Shown here in pieces: positions 34,978-48,086 of a stretch of DNA of 64,000 bases; position 1 is the first letter of the stretch, and every line of letters begins with the position of its first letter. Location of the stretch: positions 186,001 to 250,000 of the forward strand of contig JFHB01000001.1 of NCBI GenBank assembly GCA_000729835.1, given 5' to 3'. Position numbers and translations under genes: made by a program. The notes beneath the pieces are model-generated. The model worked only from the letters and a program-made list of their open reading frames with translations, did not search any database and was not told where the DNA came from. Source of the DNA: Atkinsonella hypoxylon. Lineage: Eukaryota; Ascomycota; Sordariomycetes; Hypocreales; Clavicipitaceae.

Positions 34978-36233
34978 AGGGTTTCCTGGGCGGAGTGCAT
35001 GCTTCGCGAGATTAGAGCAGGGGCACGGACGTGCTTGTCTCCCAGACCAAATACATACTCATAGTAAGTATCAGCTTACGATTGCTATAGCGCGTGGTAA
35101 TCTCATTGCCCCAACAATAGGGGTATTGAGTTGATGATGGTTGTACAGTCGTATATACTGATGCATAGTACAGCGCCAAGGTCTTTGTCCTCCACCAATG
35201 CTTTGCGAAGTTGCGCAAATTACACAATCTGTGAATATCTACCCATCTAACGTTTTATGCTCGCATGCCCGAATGTTTATTGCTCTTCGAGGCCCTTTAT
35301 GTCGTTTGCGCAGCATGCAAGCATGGGGCAATGCCATGATACTAGTACCTACCAGTCGGGGAAAATTGACGGAGGTGTACGCCTGCAATTTTTTTCCCTC
35401 GTATTAGGGTGAAAAGGTAAGTGTGAGCGTCATGAGTCCTGATGTGGAAATGACGATTATAACCCTAAAACATTATTAAAGCCGCCTAACAACTAGTGGG
35501 TAAGTGGATTGCGAATGTATAGTACTCCGTATGGAGGAGAGTATTGGAGCGTTGGAGCGTGTTGAAGTAAGGCTCAAATCCCTCACGTGGGTAATATCAG
35601 AACCACTTATTTATCAAGGCGTGTGCCATTACGTTGGTCACCTTATCAGGATACTGAAATGGAATAGCCGAAAGCATGGTTGGCCAAGGCGGCCAATGGG
35701 TCGCGGCCATGTCGAGTCTTGTGGCGTTTCGAAGTTTATCTCCTGGGACGGATGATGCTGATAGAGGATAAGCTGGTCAGTTTCTGTTAGACATTGTCCT
35801 CGGAGCTCCTGAGTTATGTTGCTCTTGTTGATCGCGGATGGCGGCAACCTCAATCCAACGCAGGCTTTACGAGGGAGCCCGAAATGTCTGCCGATGGCGT
35901 TGACATATTCCATACAACATGAACAGGGACTGAATATCAATTAATGCCTAGCATAGGAATTAGCGAAATGATGCCGCAATCGTCGGTGGCAACTAAATAC
36001 TTGCATAATGCCATGATTTTGTGAGACCGATGCTGACAAGAAGAGCCGTGAAGTGTACGGCTAGATATAGGCGAGAGGTGAGACGATTTAATTTTGCCGC
36101 TATGCTAATCAGAAGGAGAGTTTTCAAGTCGTGGGCGAATCAATGTCAAGTGTAGCTGTGCGCCGAGACGAAGAGGTTACAGACGTTATTGTCGCGAGCC
36201 CACCACGGTCATATTAACAACACATGTACATAC

Positions 36234-36264
36234 CTCAGGTGCCCTAGGTAGGGTAGGTACGTTG
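36234..36264. repeat. TACCTAGGTA-type tract
   Basis: Short tract of GGTGCCCTAGGTAGGGTAGGT type on the left side of the partial MITE-like copy. Confidence 0.7.
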
Positions 36265-36349
36265 GAGGCGAGCGGCTGGTGACATCTGTCATGTCACCTG
36301 GTGCCAGACTTATATCTTCGCACGCCACCAATAAATTTTCCAGCAACAA

Positions 36350-36472
36350 GCCTTCTAAAGGCTCCCAAAAGGATTTTTACAAGATATTCAGGAATGACAC
36401 TGAAAGATCATGATATCTATTGGTAGTCCTTTTACAGTGGCCATTACCCACAGAGTTCTTACCCAAAATCGG
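36350..36472. mobile_element. MITE-like element, partial copy
   Basis: The right part (36430-36472) shares the right-end pattern of copy 1: CTTTTACAGTGGCCATTAC, then CAGAGTTCTTACCCAAAATC and GG, compared with TGGCTATTAC and CAGAGCTCTTACTAAAAATC and GG. The left end is diverged or missing, so the left border is only approximate. Confidence 0.4.
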
Positions 36473-36554
36473 GGTCTAGGTAATACAATATCCAGATGCT
36501 AAGGTCTGGTATTACAGAGCGCAAATGACACCTGCGAAGGGAAAGTCGTGATAC

Positions 36555-36626
36555 CAGGTACCTCTAGGTAGGTACACCCGATGTGCATGTGCCCGGATAG
36601 GTACCTACCTAGGTACCTAGGTAGGT
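36555..36626. repeat. TACCTAGGTA-type tract
   Basis: About 70 bp with repeated GGTACCT and CCTAGGTA units including several overlapping TACCTAGGTA palindromes, upstream of UPF2. Confidence 0.85.
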
Positions 36627-36833
36627 ATTCTTTAGGTTCTTGCGGAGTACAAGCCCCTCCATGACGGCACTGCCGCCCGACGCACTAGCCCACCAACCAC
36701 AGCTCGAGAAACGCGGGCCCTACATCATTTCAACTCTGCAATAGTTATGCATTGCTCAATGAGGATCCTCATCGCGCACTCCCGACTATATTCACTTTGG
36801 CTGCTGCAACCACATACCTAGGTAGTGGTTGCA

Positions 36834-39800
36834 ATGAATCGCCAGAGGAAGCGTATGTTTCTCATGTGTCCCAGAACTAAACTGATCAACTTTCGATTTT
36901 ATTTGATTGGCCTCGCCACACAACTGTGGTGTTACTAACTGTCGATGTACAGGCGAGCTGCGCACTCTTAATGATAGAGCCTGGGACGGAGAGAAGGGTG
37001 CGTTTGTCCCACAGAGTGCGAGAGTTGTTTTAGTCACTTGAATCTTTAGTATTGAAACTGCTAAATCATTCCGACGCCAGATCTTCTACCTATCTCGAAA
37101 GCCCTCGATTCATCACTGAAGAAAAACACGGCTTTTATCAAGCGTCTACGGACCGCCATCACGCCCGCTACACAAAGTACTTTCCTGCAGGAAATTCGAA
37201 CGCTGAGCCTGCACAAGTACCTGTCCGAGATAATAGCTGCCTGCTATGAAGGTCTTTGCCGACTCAAATCTCCGGGCGAGATTGAGGCGGGCGTCGAAAT
37301 CGTAAGCGCTCTGCATCAGCGTTTCGGTCCGGCAGAATTTACCGAATATCTTGCCTGGTTTTTGGGTAAAGGGATGGTAACCCCAGATAAGAATTCCCTC
37401 AAAAGCCTGACCTCCGAGGCGCGCGAAAAAGAAGAAAAGGAGAGGATAGTCCGTCAGAGGGCCCTGCTGCGAATCATCACCGAACTATGGCTGGTTGGGG
37501 TACTCAGAACGCTGGACGATGCGGCGAAACCGGACGATGCGACTAAAGGCGCTTCCGGGAAAGCTATCGAGCTAAAAGCTCGAGTTAATTCAAGCAAAGC
37601 GGGAGGCGCGGATCCGTTTCCTCTCGAAGTCTTGAAAGATCTTCTCGGCTATGACCGAGATCATGCCAACCTACCTCTGTTGGTGATCTTTGTAAAAGCC
37701 TTCAGCTGGGACATACTAGGGGTCAAATCAGTGGGATCCGATGGTAGAAAAACAGTTCAGGAAGATGGTACTACCGGCGGCCATGGTGAAATGCCTTCTG
37801 ATGCTGACGAAGAGTCCGAGCCACCGCAAGCATCCGACCAACAACCGTTTACTTCTGTCGAAGTAGCGGAACAGTTTAGGAAAATATTGAAAAAGTACTT
37901 TGACGATGTTGTTACGCACATCGTGCGTGATCAAAAACTCATACATTCTCAAGCTCGACGAAATGCAGAGGTTTATGTCAAGTCTGGCGAGGTGTTTGAA
38001 GACCGACAGGCTAACTACGAAAAGCAAGTCAAATCTCAGGAACGCCTCATTGCTAATGCCCAAGTGGTTGCCGACGCCATCGGGGTCGAATTGCCTGATT
38101 TGAAAGACTCCGATGATTCTCACACAACCTCGAGTGGCTCTATCGGTCTTGTCAAAACCAGCGAGTACCTGCGAACTATGGGCGAAGGTGCCGGGATATG
38201 GGCCGATGAAGACGAACGACGATTCTACGAAAATTTGGTCGACCTCAAGGGCAAGGTCCCTCCAATTCTTTTGGAAGACGGCAAGAAGAAAAAGACGGAC
38301 ACAGATGAGCAGGTTGGGAAGAAAATGGAATCCAGCGAACCAGATGGCTCCAAGGCAACTGCCGAAGTCCCTGACGATCTATCAACAGCAATAGTTAATA
38401 AAACGATCGGCGCCCAGGTCGACGCCTTGCTGGCGCGACTACCCGAGTTGACAAACAAAGAGGTTATCGACCAAACAGCCATAGACTTCTGCTTTCTTAA
38501 TTCTAAAGCATCTCGAAACCGTCTAATCAAGGCCCTGACAGAAGTTCCCAAAGGCCGAAGTGACCTGCTTCCATCATGGTCGAGGCTCGTCGCCACTCTC
38601 GGCAGATATATGCCTGATATTCCGAAAGGCCTTGTGGAATATTTAGACGCAGAGTTTCGAAGCTTGCAGCGGAGGAAAGAGAAGGACTTCTTGGGCCAAG
38701 TTCGACTCAGCAACATCAGATACCTGGCTGAACTCACAAAGTTTGGTGTGGTACCTGAACACATTGTGTTTCACTGCCTCAAAGTTAGCCTGGATGATTT
38801 CTCCCGCATGAACATCGAAATCTTATGCAATTTGATTGAGAACTGTGGGAGATATCTGCTCAAGAACCCAGAGACTGCGCCGAGAATGGCAAGCTTTCTT
38901 GAGACGTTGCAGCGCAAGAAATCTGTACAGCATATCGGCCAACCTGAGCGCATGCTCATCGAAAATGCAGTCTACTATGTTGACCCTCCCGAGAGACCCG
39001 CAATCGAGCAAAAAGAACGAACCCCAATGGAGCTCTTTGTTCGCAAGCTCATTTACAACGACATGACAAAGCGAAACTATAGCAAAGTTCTCAAACAGAT
39101 TCGTAGATTACACTGGGAAGAGGCAGAAGTATGTCGAACACCAAAGTGACATGTGAGACCCGAGTGAGACGAATCGGTGTGCTAACAGGTTGTCTGTAGG
39201 TTGTGTCTATCCTCGAAAAGGTTTTCTCTAAGCCTGGGAAAGTCAAGTACGGCAACATTCATCTGTTGAGTATACTCCTAAGTGCTCTGTACCGCTACCA
39301 CCCACATTTCGTCGTCAAAGTCATCGATAATGTTATTGAGTCAGTTATTTTCGGTTTGGAGCAGAATGATTTTCGGTTTTTCCAGCGTCGTATTGCAGAG
39401 GTGAAGTACATAGGAGAGCTCTACAACTACAGGATGCTTGAACACCCCGTCATTTTCGACACCATGTATAGGATTCTTACATTTGGTTACGGTGAGTCGC
39501 AGAGGAAGAGAGATTAAGGATTAGTGACGGCTTGACTGATATTCAGAAAAGGTGGGCCTCCAGTCCCTGGACGGTTCAATCCTTTCGACCCTCCGGATGA
39601 TTTCTTTCGCATCCGTCTTATTGCCACTATGTTGGAGACGTGCGGCATGTTCTTCAACCGGGGCGCTGCCGGCAAAAAATTAGATTATTTTCTGTCTTTT
39701 TTCCAGGTTGGTTCGGTACCCTTGACAATCCACTTTTTATTTGGATTCTCTCGCTTACTCTGTCACTAGTACTACGTCCATACCAAGACTACTCTGCCAA

Positions 39801-40798
39801 TGGACATTGACTTCGTGGTTCAAGATGTGTTCTCACTCACTCGCCCTCAATGGAAACTTGCCACGAACTTTGATGAAGCTGCCAAGTCACTTCAACTTGC
39901 TATCGTCCAGGACCAGAAGACTGCAGGTGTCGATAAGGCTGTCGAGGTGGACGACGCCACCAGTGGAGAATCATCAGACGACGAGAACGGTGATGGAGAC
40001 GATGTTGAACAAGATGTCGATGCGGAAGATGAAAGCGCATCTGATGACGAAGACGCTGAGGTCAGTATACATGGTTCCAGCCCGCAAATGTGTGAAGTCA
40101 AATAATCTAAAAAGAGAGCGCTATAGGACGTGGACGACGACTCTGTAGACAACATCAACTTTAATGACGAATCGATCGTAGTGACTCGCCAAGAAGAAGC
40201 TGTCGATCCGGAAGATGAAGCTGATTTCGAACGAGAATACGCCAAGATGATGGCCGAAAGCCTCGAATCCCGGAAGTTTGAAAGGAAGCCTCTCTTTGAT
40301 GTTCCACTGCCTGTCCGACCAAAGAATCGAGACCTTTCAACGAGCGTAAATCAGGACCAAGAACCGACTCTCCTCACAAATAAGATGGCATTTTCACTTC
40401 TCACAAAGAAAGGCAATCGTCAACAGGTTTGTAGTCTCGTTCAATGACCGAGGAGAGATTGCGGGCAATTACATGCTAATGGCCATATCGAAATCCAGAC
40501 CCGGACTGTCGAACTTCCGTCCGACTCGACCTTCGCCATCGCTATGAAAACACAGCAGCAGGCTGAAAAGGAGGAACAGCAGAGAATCAAGAACCTTGTT
40601 CTTAATTACGACCTCCAACAGAGCGAGGATCAAGAAGGTAATTCAATCAGACGAGACCTACTGGTTGTCGACTTGGTGGACTGACTTGGACTAGGGACTG
40701 ATCGGTCGACTGCATTCTATCACAACCGTATTGACAGACCGAGTAAGGATCGGGGTCAGAGAGTGAGAAAACTTCAGCTGAGTGACGTCGACTGGTAG
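36834..40798 (+). CDS. UPF2: Nonsense-mediated mRNA decay factor UPF2/NMD2
   Basis: Nine predicted exons: 36834-36852, 36953-36997, 37081-39128, 39200-39491, 39552-39706, 39770-40060, 40127-40426, 40499-40637 and 40695-40798, for 1130 residues; every junction keeps phase. The first two small exons give MNRQRKRELRTLNDRAWDGEK, the conserved UPF2 N-terminus. Three MIF4G domains follow: about 30-300 (GEIEAGVEIVSALHQRFGPA), 460-650 (QTAIDFCFLNSKASRNRLI) and 668-870 (FVRKLIYNDMTKRNY; NPFDPPDDFFRIRLIATML). Next comes a strongly acidic stretch and the UPF1-binding C-terminal region, ending RGQRVRKLQLSDVDW. UPF2 bridges UPF1 and UPF3 on transcripts with premature stops, in the cytoplasm. A TACCTAGGTA palindrome ends nine bases before the start codon. 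Confidence 0.92.
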
Positions 40799-41891
40799 CG
40801 ATGCGCAACAAGTCGCCGGACGAAGAAGTAAAAAAGGACATGACATACCCGATGCTCAAAGTCAGCCTCGTGAGAATACCAGAGCCCTTCCCCCTCCCAC
40901 ATATCAGCGAGTGTAGGCTACCTCTGTAGCCGGATGAGGTAGCCCTTGTAAGCCGTATTCTCACGACGAACCTATCATTCTTGTGGCTCGAGAACATGGC
41001 TGTACTGCCATCAGACGGAACACATCTTTCTTTGTCCACCAATGAGTGGCTGAAAGTAAGCTGGTGTTCATGGGCTTCTAGCTTTGCTCTAGGGACAGAC
41101 ACATACGCTTGTTTTGACGGCAGTTCCAGTGCGATGAGATTCAGCCAGCTCGGATAGCCGTGCTTAACTCTGCAGGTGACTCATTGTCTCTAACGAGACT
41201 CATTCGACGGTGAAGTCCCCTGATGTGGCGGCATTAGAGAAAGGATTTTGGTGTGATAAGTTCTTATTTGCGTAGCCAATGACAAAGAAGGGTGAATTCC
41301 TACCTTATGAAGATTGAAGTCTTCCTACCCCTGATGTTGATGTCTTTCTGTCCCTAACCTACCTAGGTACTTAGGTAAGTAGGGGGTAGTTTAGGAATTA
41401 GGTAGACATAAGAAATATGGCCAACAGCCTCAGGGCAATAGACAGGTGGCACGTGATTGTAGCAGATGCGCCTTCCTCTGCCCGCTGCCTGGTCTTAGCA
41501 GTCTTGGTTTCGTAATGTGCTTGCGAAGCCAGCACGAGATTCACCTCCATCATCATAAGTTTGTGCTCCTGACTCAGCATTCAGACGATTGTGTCCATGC
41601 ACGCAACACGAATCACGCACAGTCGCGTATTGCACTAATGCTTGAACTATCGAATACGGCAACGTGCCGATTCATTATCTGATTCACTCTTAAAAAGCTC
41701 GAAGTTAAGCCTGGGGTACTTACCGCCAGTTTCTCTTCATACCTGAGTTATTGAGCACTGTTATTTCATCTTTCATATCTAGCACTTCTTGCTTTTTTGA
41801 AGACAGAAACCAGGACTGATTGTTTCTCTGTTCCTTCTGAACTGCAGTCCATATCGGTGGCCATCTCAGGCGATTTTTAGAAAAGACAAAC
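40799..41891. other. Intergenic region
   Basis: About 1.1 kb between UPF2 and the chitin synthase gene. It contains a TACCTAGGTA-type tract at 41357-41405. ORFs on either strand lack recognisable domains. Confidence 0.55.
41357..41405. repeat. TACCTAGGTA-type tract
   Basis: CCTACCTAGGTACTTAGGTA followed by further TAGGTA-like units; same motif family as elsewhere in the window. Confidence 0.75.
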
Positions 41892-43904
41892 ATGGCTATG
41901 TCCACGAGGGATTGGCCAAAAAAGGATGTCAGTAAGGGAACTTAACCCCTTTCAGTGAATTGGAACATGCATTATCTAATAAGTTTTTAAGATCATCTAT
42001 ACCGCCATTATTGGATTCGTCATGGCAATGGCTTGTCTAGAATGGCTACTTTGGTTCGCGGCATTTGCATACTGCCTTGTCAAAGCCTATGTCAAAGCAG
42101 AGCACTGGTCGATTCGTGCTTTATGCCTAGTCGTCGGGGTGGCTTTTGCTGCGTTTCGGTATCTGAACCCTCCAAATCCCATCTCCAGCAAAAGGTTTCG
42201 AAGACCGAGGAGCTACGATGCTCATAATCGAGAAGAGGCTGACAGTGAGCATCCAGCTTCGTCTTCCTCCCTGTTATGCTCGTCACGCTTCCCTTGCCCC
42301 CAGCCATGTCGAAGTTGTGGCCAGAAGCGATGTCGACTTTCTTGCAGTGGTTCGCTTTCTGGAGCTTCGCTATATTGTTGACCATCCCCTGGCTTTTCTG
42401 CATATATCAGCTTGTTACGAATCATCTGGGGCGCAGCAAGAGAATAAAGAGGATTCTTGACGATTTCACGGCTCCAAAAGTTGTCATCGTAATGCCTTGC
42501 TACCATGAAAAGTTTGACGTCCTCGTGAGCGCAATCGACTCTGTCGTTCAGTGCGACTATCCGACAACCTGTATTCATTTATTTGTGTCCTTTGACAGCG
42601 ACGAGGTGGATAATCTATACCTGCAAACGCTGCGGCACATTGGAGTCTCTGCCGACTTAAGAATTTACCCTTCGTGCGTCGACGTGGTTTATAGGTCTGT
42701 GCGAGTGACCGTATCACGATTCCCTCATGGTGGCAAACGACACTGTCAAAAAGCGACGTTCAGACTTGTTGATCGCATCTACGCGGAGTATATCAGGCAC
42801 CATGATAACATTTTCATACTATTTATAGATTCGGACTGTATATTAGATCGAGTCTGCGTCCAAAACTTTGTATACGACATGGAATTAAGCCCAGGTAATA
42901 CAAGACAGATGCTGGCAATGACGGGAGTCATCACTTCCACAACAAAAAGGCACAGCATCATTACATTACTACAAGATATGGAATATATCCATGGTCAGCT
43001 TTTCGAGCGCACCGTGGAATCTGGCTGTGGTTCAGTAACATGTCTTCCAGGAGCGTTGACAATGCTTCGATTTTCTGCATTCAGGCGAATGGCAAAATAT
43101 TACTTCGCAGACAAAGCCGAAGAATGCGACGATTTGTTTGACTACGCCAAATGTCATCTGGGCGAAGATCGGTGGCTTACTCATCTTTTCATGATAGGTG
43201 CCAAGGAGCGTTATCAGATTCAAATGTGCACATCAGCCTTCTGCAAGACGGAAGCGGTTCAGACATATCGCTCGCTTGTCAAGCAAAGACGTCGGTGGTT
43301 CCTGGGTTTCATAACGAATGAAGTTTGCATGATGACTGATTGGCGTCTGTGGAAGAGATATCCGGCACTGATTTTGGTAAGGTTCATGCAAAATACGATT
43401 CGAACAACGGCGCTATTATTTTTCGTCATGACCATTGCTCTATTGACTACTACTGCAAAGCCGCATGATTTGCCAGTGGGCTTCATTGCCGTGTCGTTGG
43501 GGTTGAACTGGCTTTTGATGCTGTACTTCGGTGCTAAGTTGAAGCGTTTCAAGATATGGTTATATCCTCTCATGTTCATTCTGAATCCCCTATTCAACTG
43601 GTATTACATGGTGTACGGGATCTTGACCGCTGGATCACGGACATGGGGCGGCCCTCGAGCTGACGCAGCAGCTGCCGATCAACACACAACTGCTCGGGAG
43701 GCAGCAGAACAGGCAGAGAAGCTTGGGGATGAACTGAATATTGTGCCCGAGTCATTCAAGCCTGCGAAAAAGGCGAGAACATTGGCTGGCAACATGCATC
43801 AAGGCAGCATCATGATCAATCGAAGCAGAAGTATTGTCAGGCCTCCGGACGCGGTGAATGGTCAATTCTCAAGCCCAAGACGAACGATGACCATGAGATC
43901 ATGA
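41892..43904 (+). CDS. Chitin synthase, class VI
   Basis: Exons 41892-41931, 41984-42158 and 42257-43904 give 620 residues. It is a processive family-2 glycosyltransferase polymerising UDP-GlcNAc into chitin at the plasma membrane. Several N-terminal membrane helices precede the catalytic part: VVIVMPCYHEKFDVLVSAI, DSD at about 263-265 (LFIDSDCIL), the CLPGALTMLRF segment, GEDRW at about 374-378 and QRRRW at about 415-419, followed by three or four C-terminal helices and a polar Ala/Glu tail. The absence of a myosin motor and of a chitin_synth_1 N-terminal domain, plus the short length, indicates class VI. The second exon start (TAAG/TTTTTAAG) is chosen to keep phase with the short first exon; if wrong, translation could begin at ATG 42022. 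No partner gene is adjacent. Confidence 0.8.
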
Positions 43905-45368
43905 TTGATATGCGCCAGAGCCTGGGAATGTTAGAGACCACAGCTACCACGAACTGATTCATTTATTTGTAAAGAAATTTGTGCCAGAACGAGGATCCTT
44001 GTTGTGCAGACAACGGCAGCGAAAAGGAAGCTTCGTAGACGATGCGTATCAAATTATGCTCAGGATCAGATTCTTCAAGCGGCAATGATGGGCCAGGTAT
44101 GACGTGGACCAAGGGAGAGAATGTTGCATGCCATCTCGTGGTGATTCTCTGAAGTTGGATCTCATGGACATGGCCTAAAACATCTAATTCTGACGCTTGA
44201 TGCTAAATGAATACTGTTTGAAGAAGAAATGTTCTGGGGCAAAGGAAGGACTATGGCGTCTCAAAGAAGCTCTTAAAGACACCAAGGCTTGAGTCCTATA
44301 TTAAATGAACTATTTCTGTGCACAGAAGTATTGTACATGACTTCCAAGAAACAAGGCGCCTCTGTGTGGCTAAGCTTATATACTCTTTGCTGCTAAGGGA
44401 GCAAGCTGGTCATGGCCCCCACTATGTTCTGATTGGCCTGCAGCCTTGCAAGCGACTAGCTTGCTCCCTCAACACTGCCAAAGGGATGATCATGTTCACG
44501 TCACGTATGGAAAGCCCTGATGAAACGGGGTGTTATACTCATACATGTTAAATGCGCCGTCAGTCTTGGTCAAATAGCAGACATATGAAGGTGGACAAGG
44601 CGTGTTATTATGCGACGACCTACAAGCTCTTGCTGCTTGAACTTCGAGGCATTCATCAATCACAACGCACAGACTAGCACATCTATCAAGTCCTATGTGC
44701 CAAGGCGCAAATGGATGATGGGTCATCATCACCCATCGTCCACTGAACGGATTTGTTGTTCAAACCGCGTGGTCCGTTGAGATCGATGGCTCTAGAAAAT
44801 TCTTCCAGCTTCCAGGGAGGAACGGGTACATGAGGATCCGGTGGCGGGGCCGCATTTCTTTTGTACTCCATGGGTGTGTGCTGGCTGGCAAGGTACAGCG
44901 GAAGCGAGACCTTGCAGCAAGGCCCTCGAGTATCTCTCAACGCTAGTACTTCGGAAGGATCCAGCGCCTGACTGTCACACTTCTAATATCCCACTCCAAT
45001 AACTACCCATCCTTTTCTCCTGGCTGGCCAGGAAAACACGGTTCTCACCGCCCACCCGAGAAAAGTTCGTCCGCTTTTACTATCACCCCTCCAACAACTC
45101 CCAGGCTAAACTAAACCACAAGCTCTTGTCTACCTCGCTTGCGATTTGTGATCTACACATCTTTTTTTTGTGTTCACATTTGTGCATCACTCAAGCTTTC
45201 TGCTGTTGTATACAATTCTCGACTTGTCGGTAATTTGACGCCGAGCCTGTTAACCCCTCGCTCTGAACACCCCGCGTTTTCCTTCGCCGGTTAAGATAAG
45301 CGATAAAGACGAAAAGAAGATAATAGAATCTACCACATAGAGCGGCAACTCTACTCAGACCAGGCACA
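43905..45368. other. Intergenic region, nothing recognised
   Basis: About 1.5 kb between the chitin synthase and Hsp88 genes. The Hsp88-proximal part is pyrimidine-rich, as in many fungal promoters. A 61-codon minus-strand ORF (44686-44871) was considered and not accepted. Confidence 0.5.
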
Positions 45369-48086
45369 ATGAGCGTCGTGGGTACGTACATTGGCATTTC
45401 GCCTTGATCTGAGCTATCGAATATGTTTGCATATTAGGTCTTCTGAAGAGACTGTTGCCAAAGCCATCACGATGAGCCCACGGCATGCTAAAAGCGTCGT
45501 AATGAAAGACCATGGTTTTTGTAACAATAGCTGACAGCTTGTTGCTCATTAGGTGTCGATTTCGGAACCCTCAAGACGGTGATCGCTGTCGCTAGAAATC
45601 GTGGCGTTGACACAGTTAGTACCAGTTCCCGCAAATCCTTGCGCGTCATTTAGGCACTTTGCATCCTCTCTTAGCTTCATCTGCCACACCGTGACGCTAC
45701 TTATCATCTACGACCGTCCTGCTAATTTTATAAACCATGCAGATCACCAATGAAGTTTCTAACCGATCCACTCCGTAAGTCTAGTGACCATGCTGGCAAT
45801 TCTTCATGCTTACTGCAGCCAATAATACGCGAAACAACAAGATACCTGGCGGATTTGTTGAGACTAATGCTAACGGGTGTACCTGGTTTCAGTTCTATGG
45901 TTGGTTTTGGTCCAAAAAATCGCTATATCGGCGAAAGTGCCAAGACTCAGGAAATTTCCAACCTCAAGAACACAGTCAATTGCCTGAAACGACTCGTCGG
46001 CCGATCCTTCAACGATCCCGATGTGAAGATTGAGCAGCAATTCATCACTGCCCCCTTAGTTGACATCAATGGACAGGTTGGAGTCGAGGTCAACTACCTT
46101 GGCAGCGCCCAGAAGTTTACAGCAACTCAGCTTGCTGCCACATATTTAAGCAAGATCAAACAGACTGCTGCCAACGAACTGAAACTTCCAGTTTCAGACA
46201 TGTGCATGAGCGTTCCGGCTTGGTTTACTGATGCACAACGACGGGCTCTCTTGGATGCAGCTGAGATTGCTGGACTCAAAGTCCTGCGCCTAGTCAATGA
46301 TACGACTGCTGCTGCACTCAGCTGGGGAATCACAAAGCTAGACCTACCGGCCCCTGAAGAGAAGCCTCGTCGAGTGTGTTTCGTCGATATCGGTCACTCC
46401 ACCTATACTTGCTCTGTTGTAGAGTTCAAAAAGGGGGAGCTCGCTGTCAAATCCACTGCTTGGGATCGCAATTTCGGCGGCCGAGACTTTGACAGAGCTA
46501 TCGTTGATCATCTTGCTAAGGAATTCAAGGTCAAGTTCAAAGTCGACATCTATACCAATGGCCGAGCTATGGCTCGTACTATTGCTGCTGCCGAGAAGTG
46601 CAAAAAGGTTCTTTCGGCTAACCAGCAGGCTCCCGTCAACGTCGAATCAATCATGAACGATATCGATGTCTCCGCTATGATTACTCGCCAAGAGTTCGAG
46701 GATATGGTTGAGCCTCTCTTATCGCGCACCCATGTGCCCTTGGAACAGGCTCTCGCTGAAGCCAAGGTTAGCAAGGAAGACATTGACGTGATTGAAATTA
46801 TTGGAGGTGGTGCGCGTGTGCCCGCATTGAAGGACCGTATTCAGGCTTTCTTTGGCAAACCTCTTTCGTACACCTTGAACGCAGACGAAGCAAATGCCCG
46901 CGGTTGTGCCTTCAGCTGTGCCATTCTGTCTCCTCAGTTCCGAGTTCGTGACTTTGCAGTCCAGGACGTTATCAGCTACCCCATTGAGTTCGCTTGGGAG
47001 AAGGCTGCTGATATACCCGATGAAGACACTAGCCTCATTGTGTTCAATAAGGGCAATGTTCTTCCTTCCACCAAAATCTTGACTTTCTATCGGAAGCAGC
47101 CATTCGATCTGGAAGCTAGGTACGCGAAACCAGAAGAACTTCCCGGCAAGCAAAATCCTTGGATCGGTCGTTTCTCTGTCAAGGGCGTTAAGGCCGAGGG
47201 ACAAGACGAATTTATGATATGCAAACTCAAAGCCCGTGTCAATATCCACGGAGTTTTGAACGTTGAATCTGGGTATTATGTAGAGGAACAAGAAATTGAG
47301 GAAGAGATAAAGGACGATGAGAAGGAAGGAGCCGAGAAGAAGGATGCTGATGTAAGTTTTGAGACACTTCTAAACGGTCCAGGTTATTTGAATTGAGCAC
47401 TAACAAGCGATACCAGGCCATGGATACAGAAAAGGAAAACCCCCCTAAGAAAACTCGAAAAGTCAAGAAACAGGTCCGGAAAGGAGATCTGCCCATTTCC
47501 AGTGGTACTTCTGCTTTAGATGCTGCCCAAAAAGCTAGTTTTGCTGAGAGAGAAGCAACCATGGTCATGGAGGATAGGCTTATTGCAGAGACGGAAGAAA
47601 AGAAGAACGAGCTAGAGACATACATCTACGACCTTCGTGCTAAATTGGACGAGCAATATGCTGAATTTGCGAGTGAGGAGGAAAAGGCGTCCATCAAGAG
47701 TAAATTGGAGGCCGCAGAGGTAGGTTTCCAAAAGCCCCACGACATGCATTTCTAACTAAGATTGATACTTACTCGCAATTCCTCGATAGGACTGGCTCTA
47801 TGATGAGGGAAGTGACGCAACTAAAGGTGTTTACATCGCCAAAATGGATGAGCTTAGAGCCCTTGCCGGTCCAATCGTTCAACGTCATTTCGAGAAAGTC
47901 GAGGCTGAGCGCCGCGCCATCCAGGAGCGTATCGAGGCAGAGCAAGCAGCCAAAAGAGCCGCTGAGGAGGAAGCTCGCAAAGTGGCTGAGGCCGAGAAGG
48001 CAGCTCAACAGAACGGAAGCGACCAGGAGATGAAGGATATCGATCCCGTTCAGCCTGAAGTTGAGGAAGCCCCTGAGTCGAACTAG
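45369..48086 (+). CDS. hsp88: Hsp88/Hsp110 chaperone (Sse1 homologue)
   Basis: Exons 45369-45381 (13 nt), 45553-45614, 45743-45774, 45893-47351, 47417-47719 and 47790-48086 give 721 residues. The N-terminus MSVVGVDFGTLKTVIAVARN is the Hsp110-type phosphate-binding loop (compare GIDLGTT of Hsp70). Other marks are ITNEVSNRSTPSMVGFG, VPAWFTDAQRRALLDAAEIAG, FVDIGHSTYTCSVV and IIGGGARVPALKDRI. After the nucleotide-binding domain come the beta-sandwich and a charged helical C-terminus ending EVEEAPESN, without an EEVD tail. Hsp110 proteins are nucleotide exchange factors for cytosolic Hsp70. Four short exons crowd the first 32 codons, so ORF callers start the gene too late. It is convergent with eIF5B. 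Confidence 0.95.

Larger units (their letters stand above)
34492..36833. other. Divergent intergenic region, niaD and UPF2 promoters
   Basis: 2.3 kb between the starts of niaD (-) and UPF2 (+). The niaD-proximal half holds a NIT4-like palindrome and GATA motifs. The other half carries TACCTAGGTA tracts and a partial MITE-like copy. No gene is supported; ORFs at about 35.0-35.9 kb look random. Confidence 0.6.

Noticed and set aside
44686..44871. 61-codon minus-strand ORF starting MEYKRNAAPPPDPH
   Set aside because: ATG-started with ordinary composition, but no recognised domain, splice evidence or conservation available; left out as a gene.
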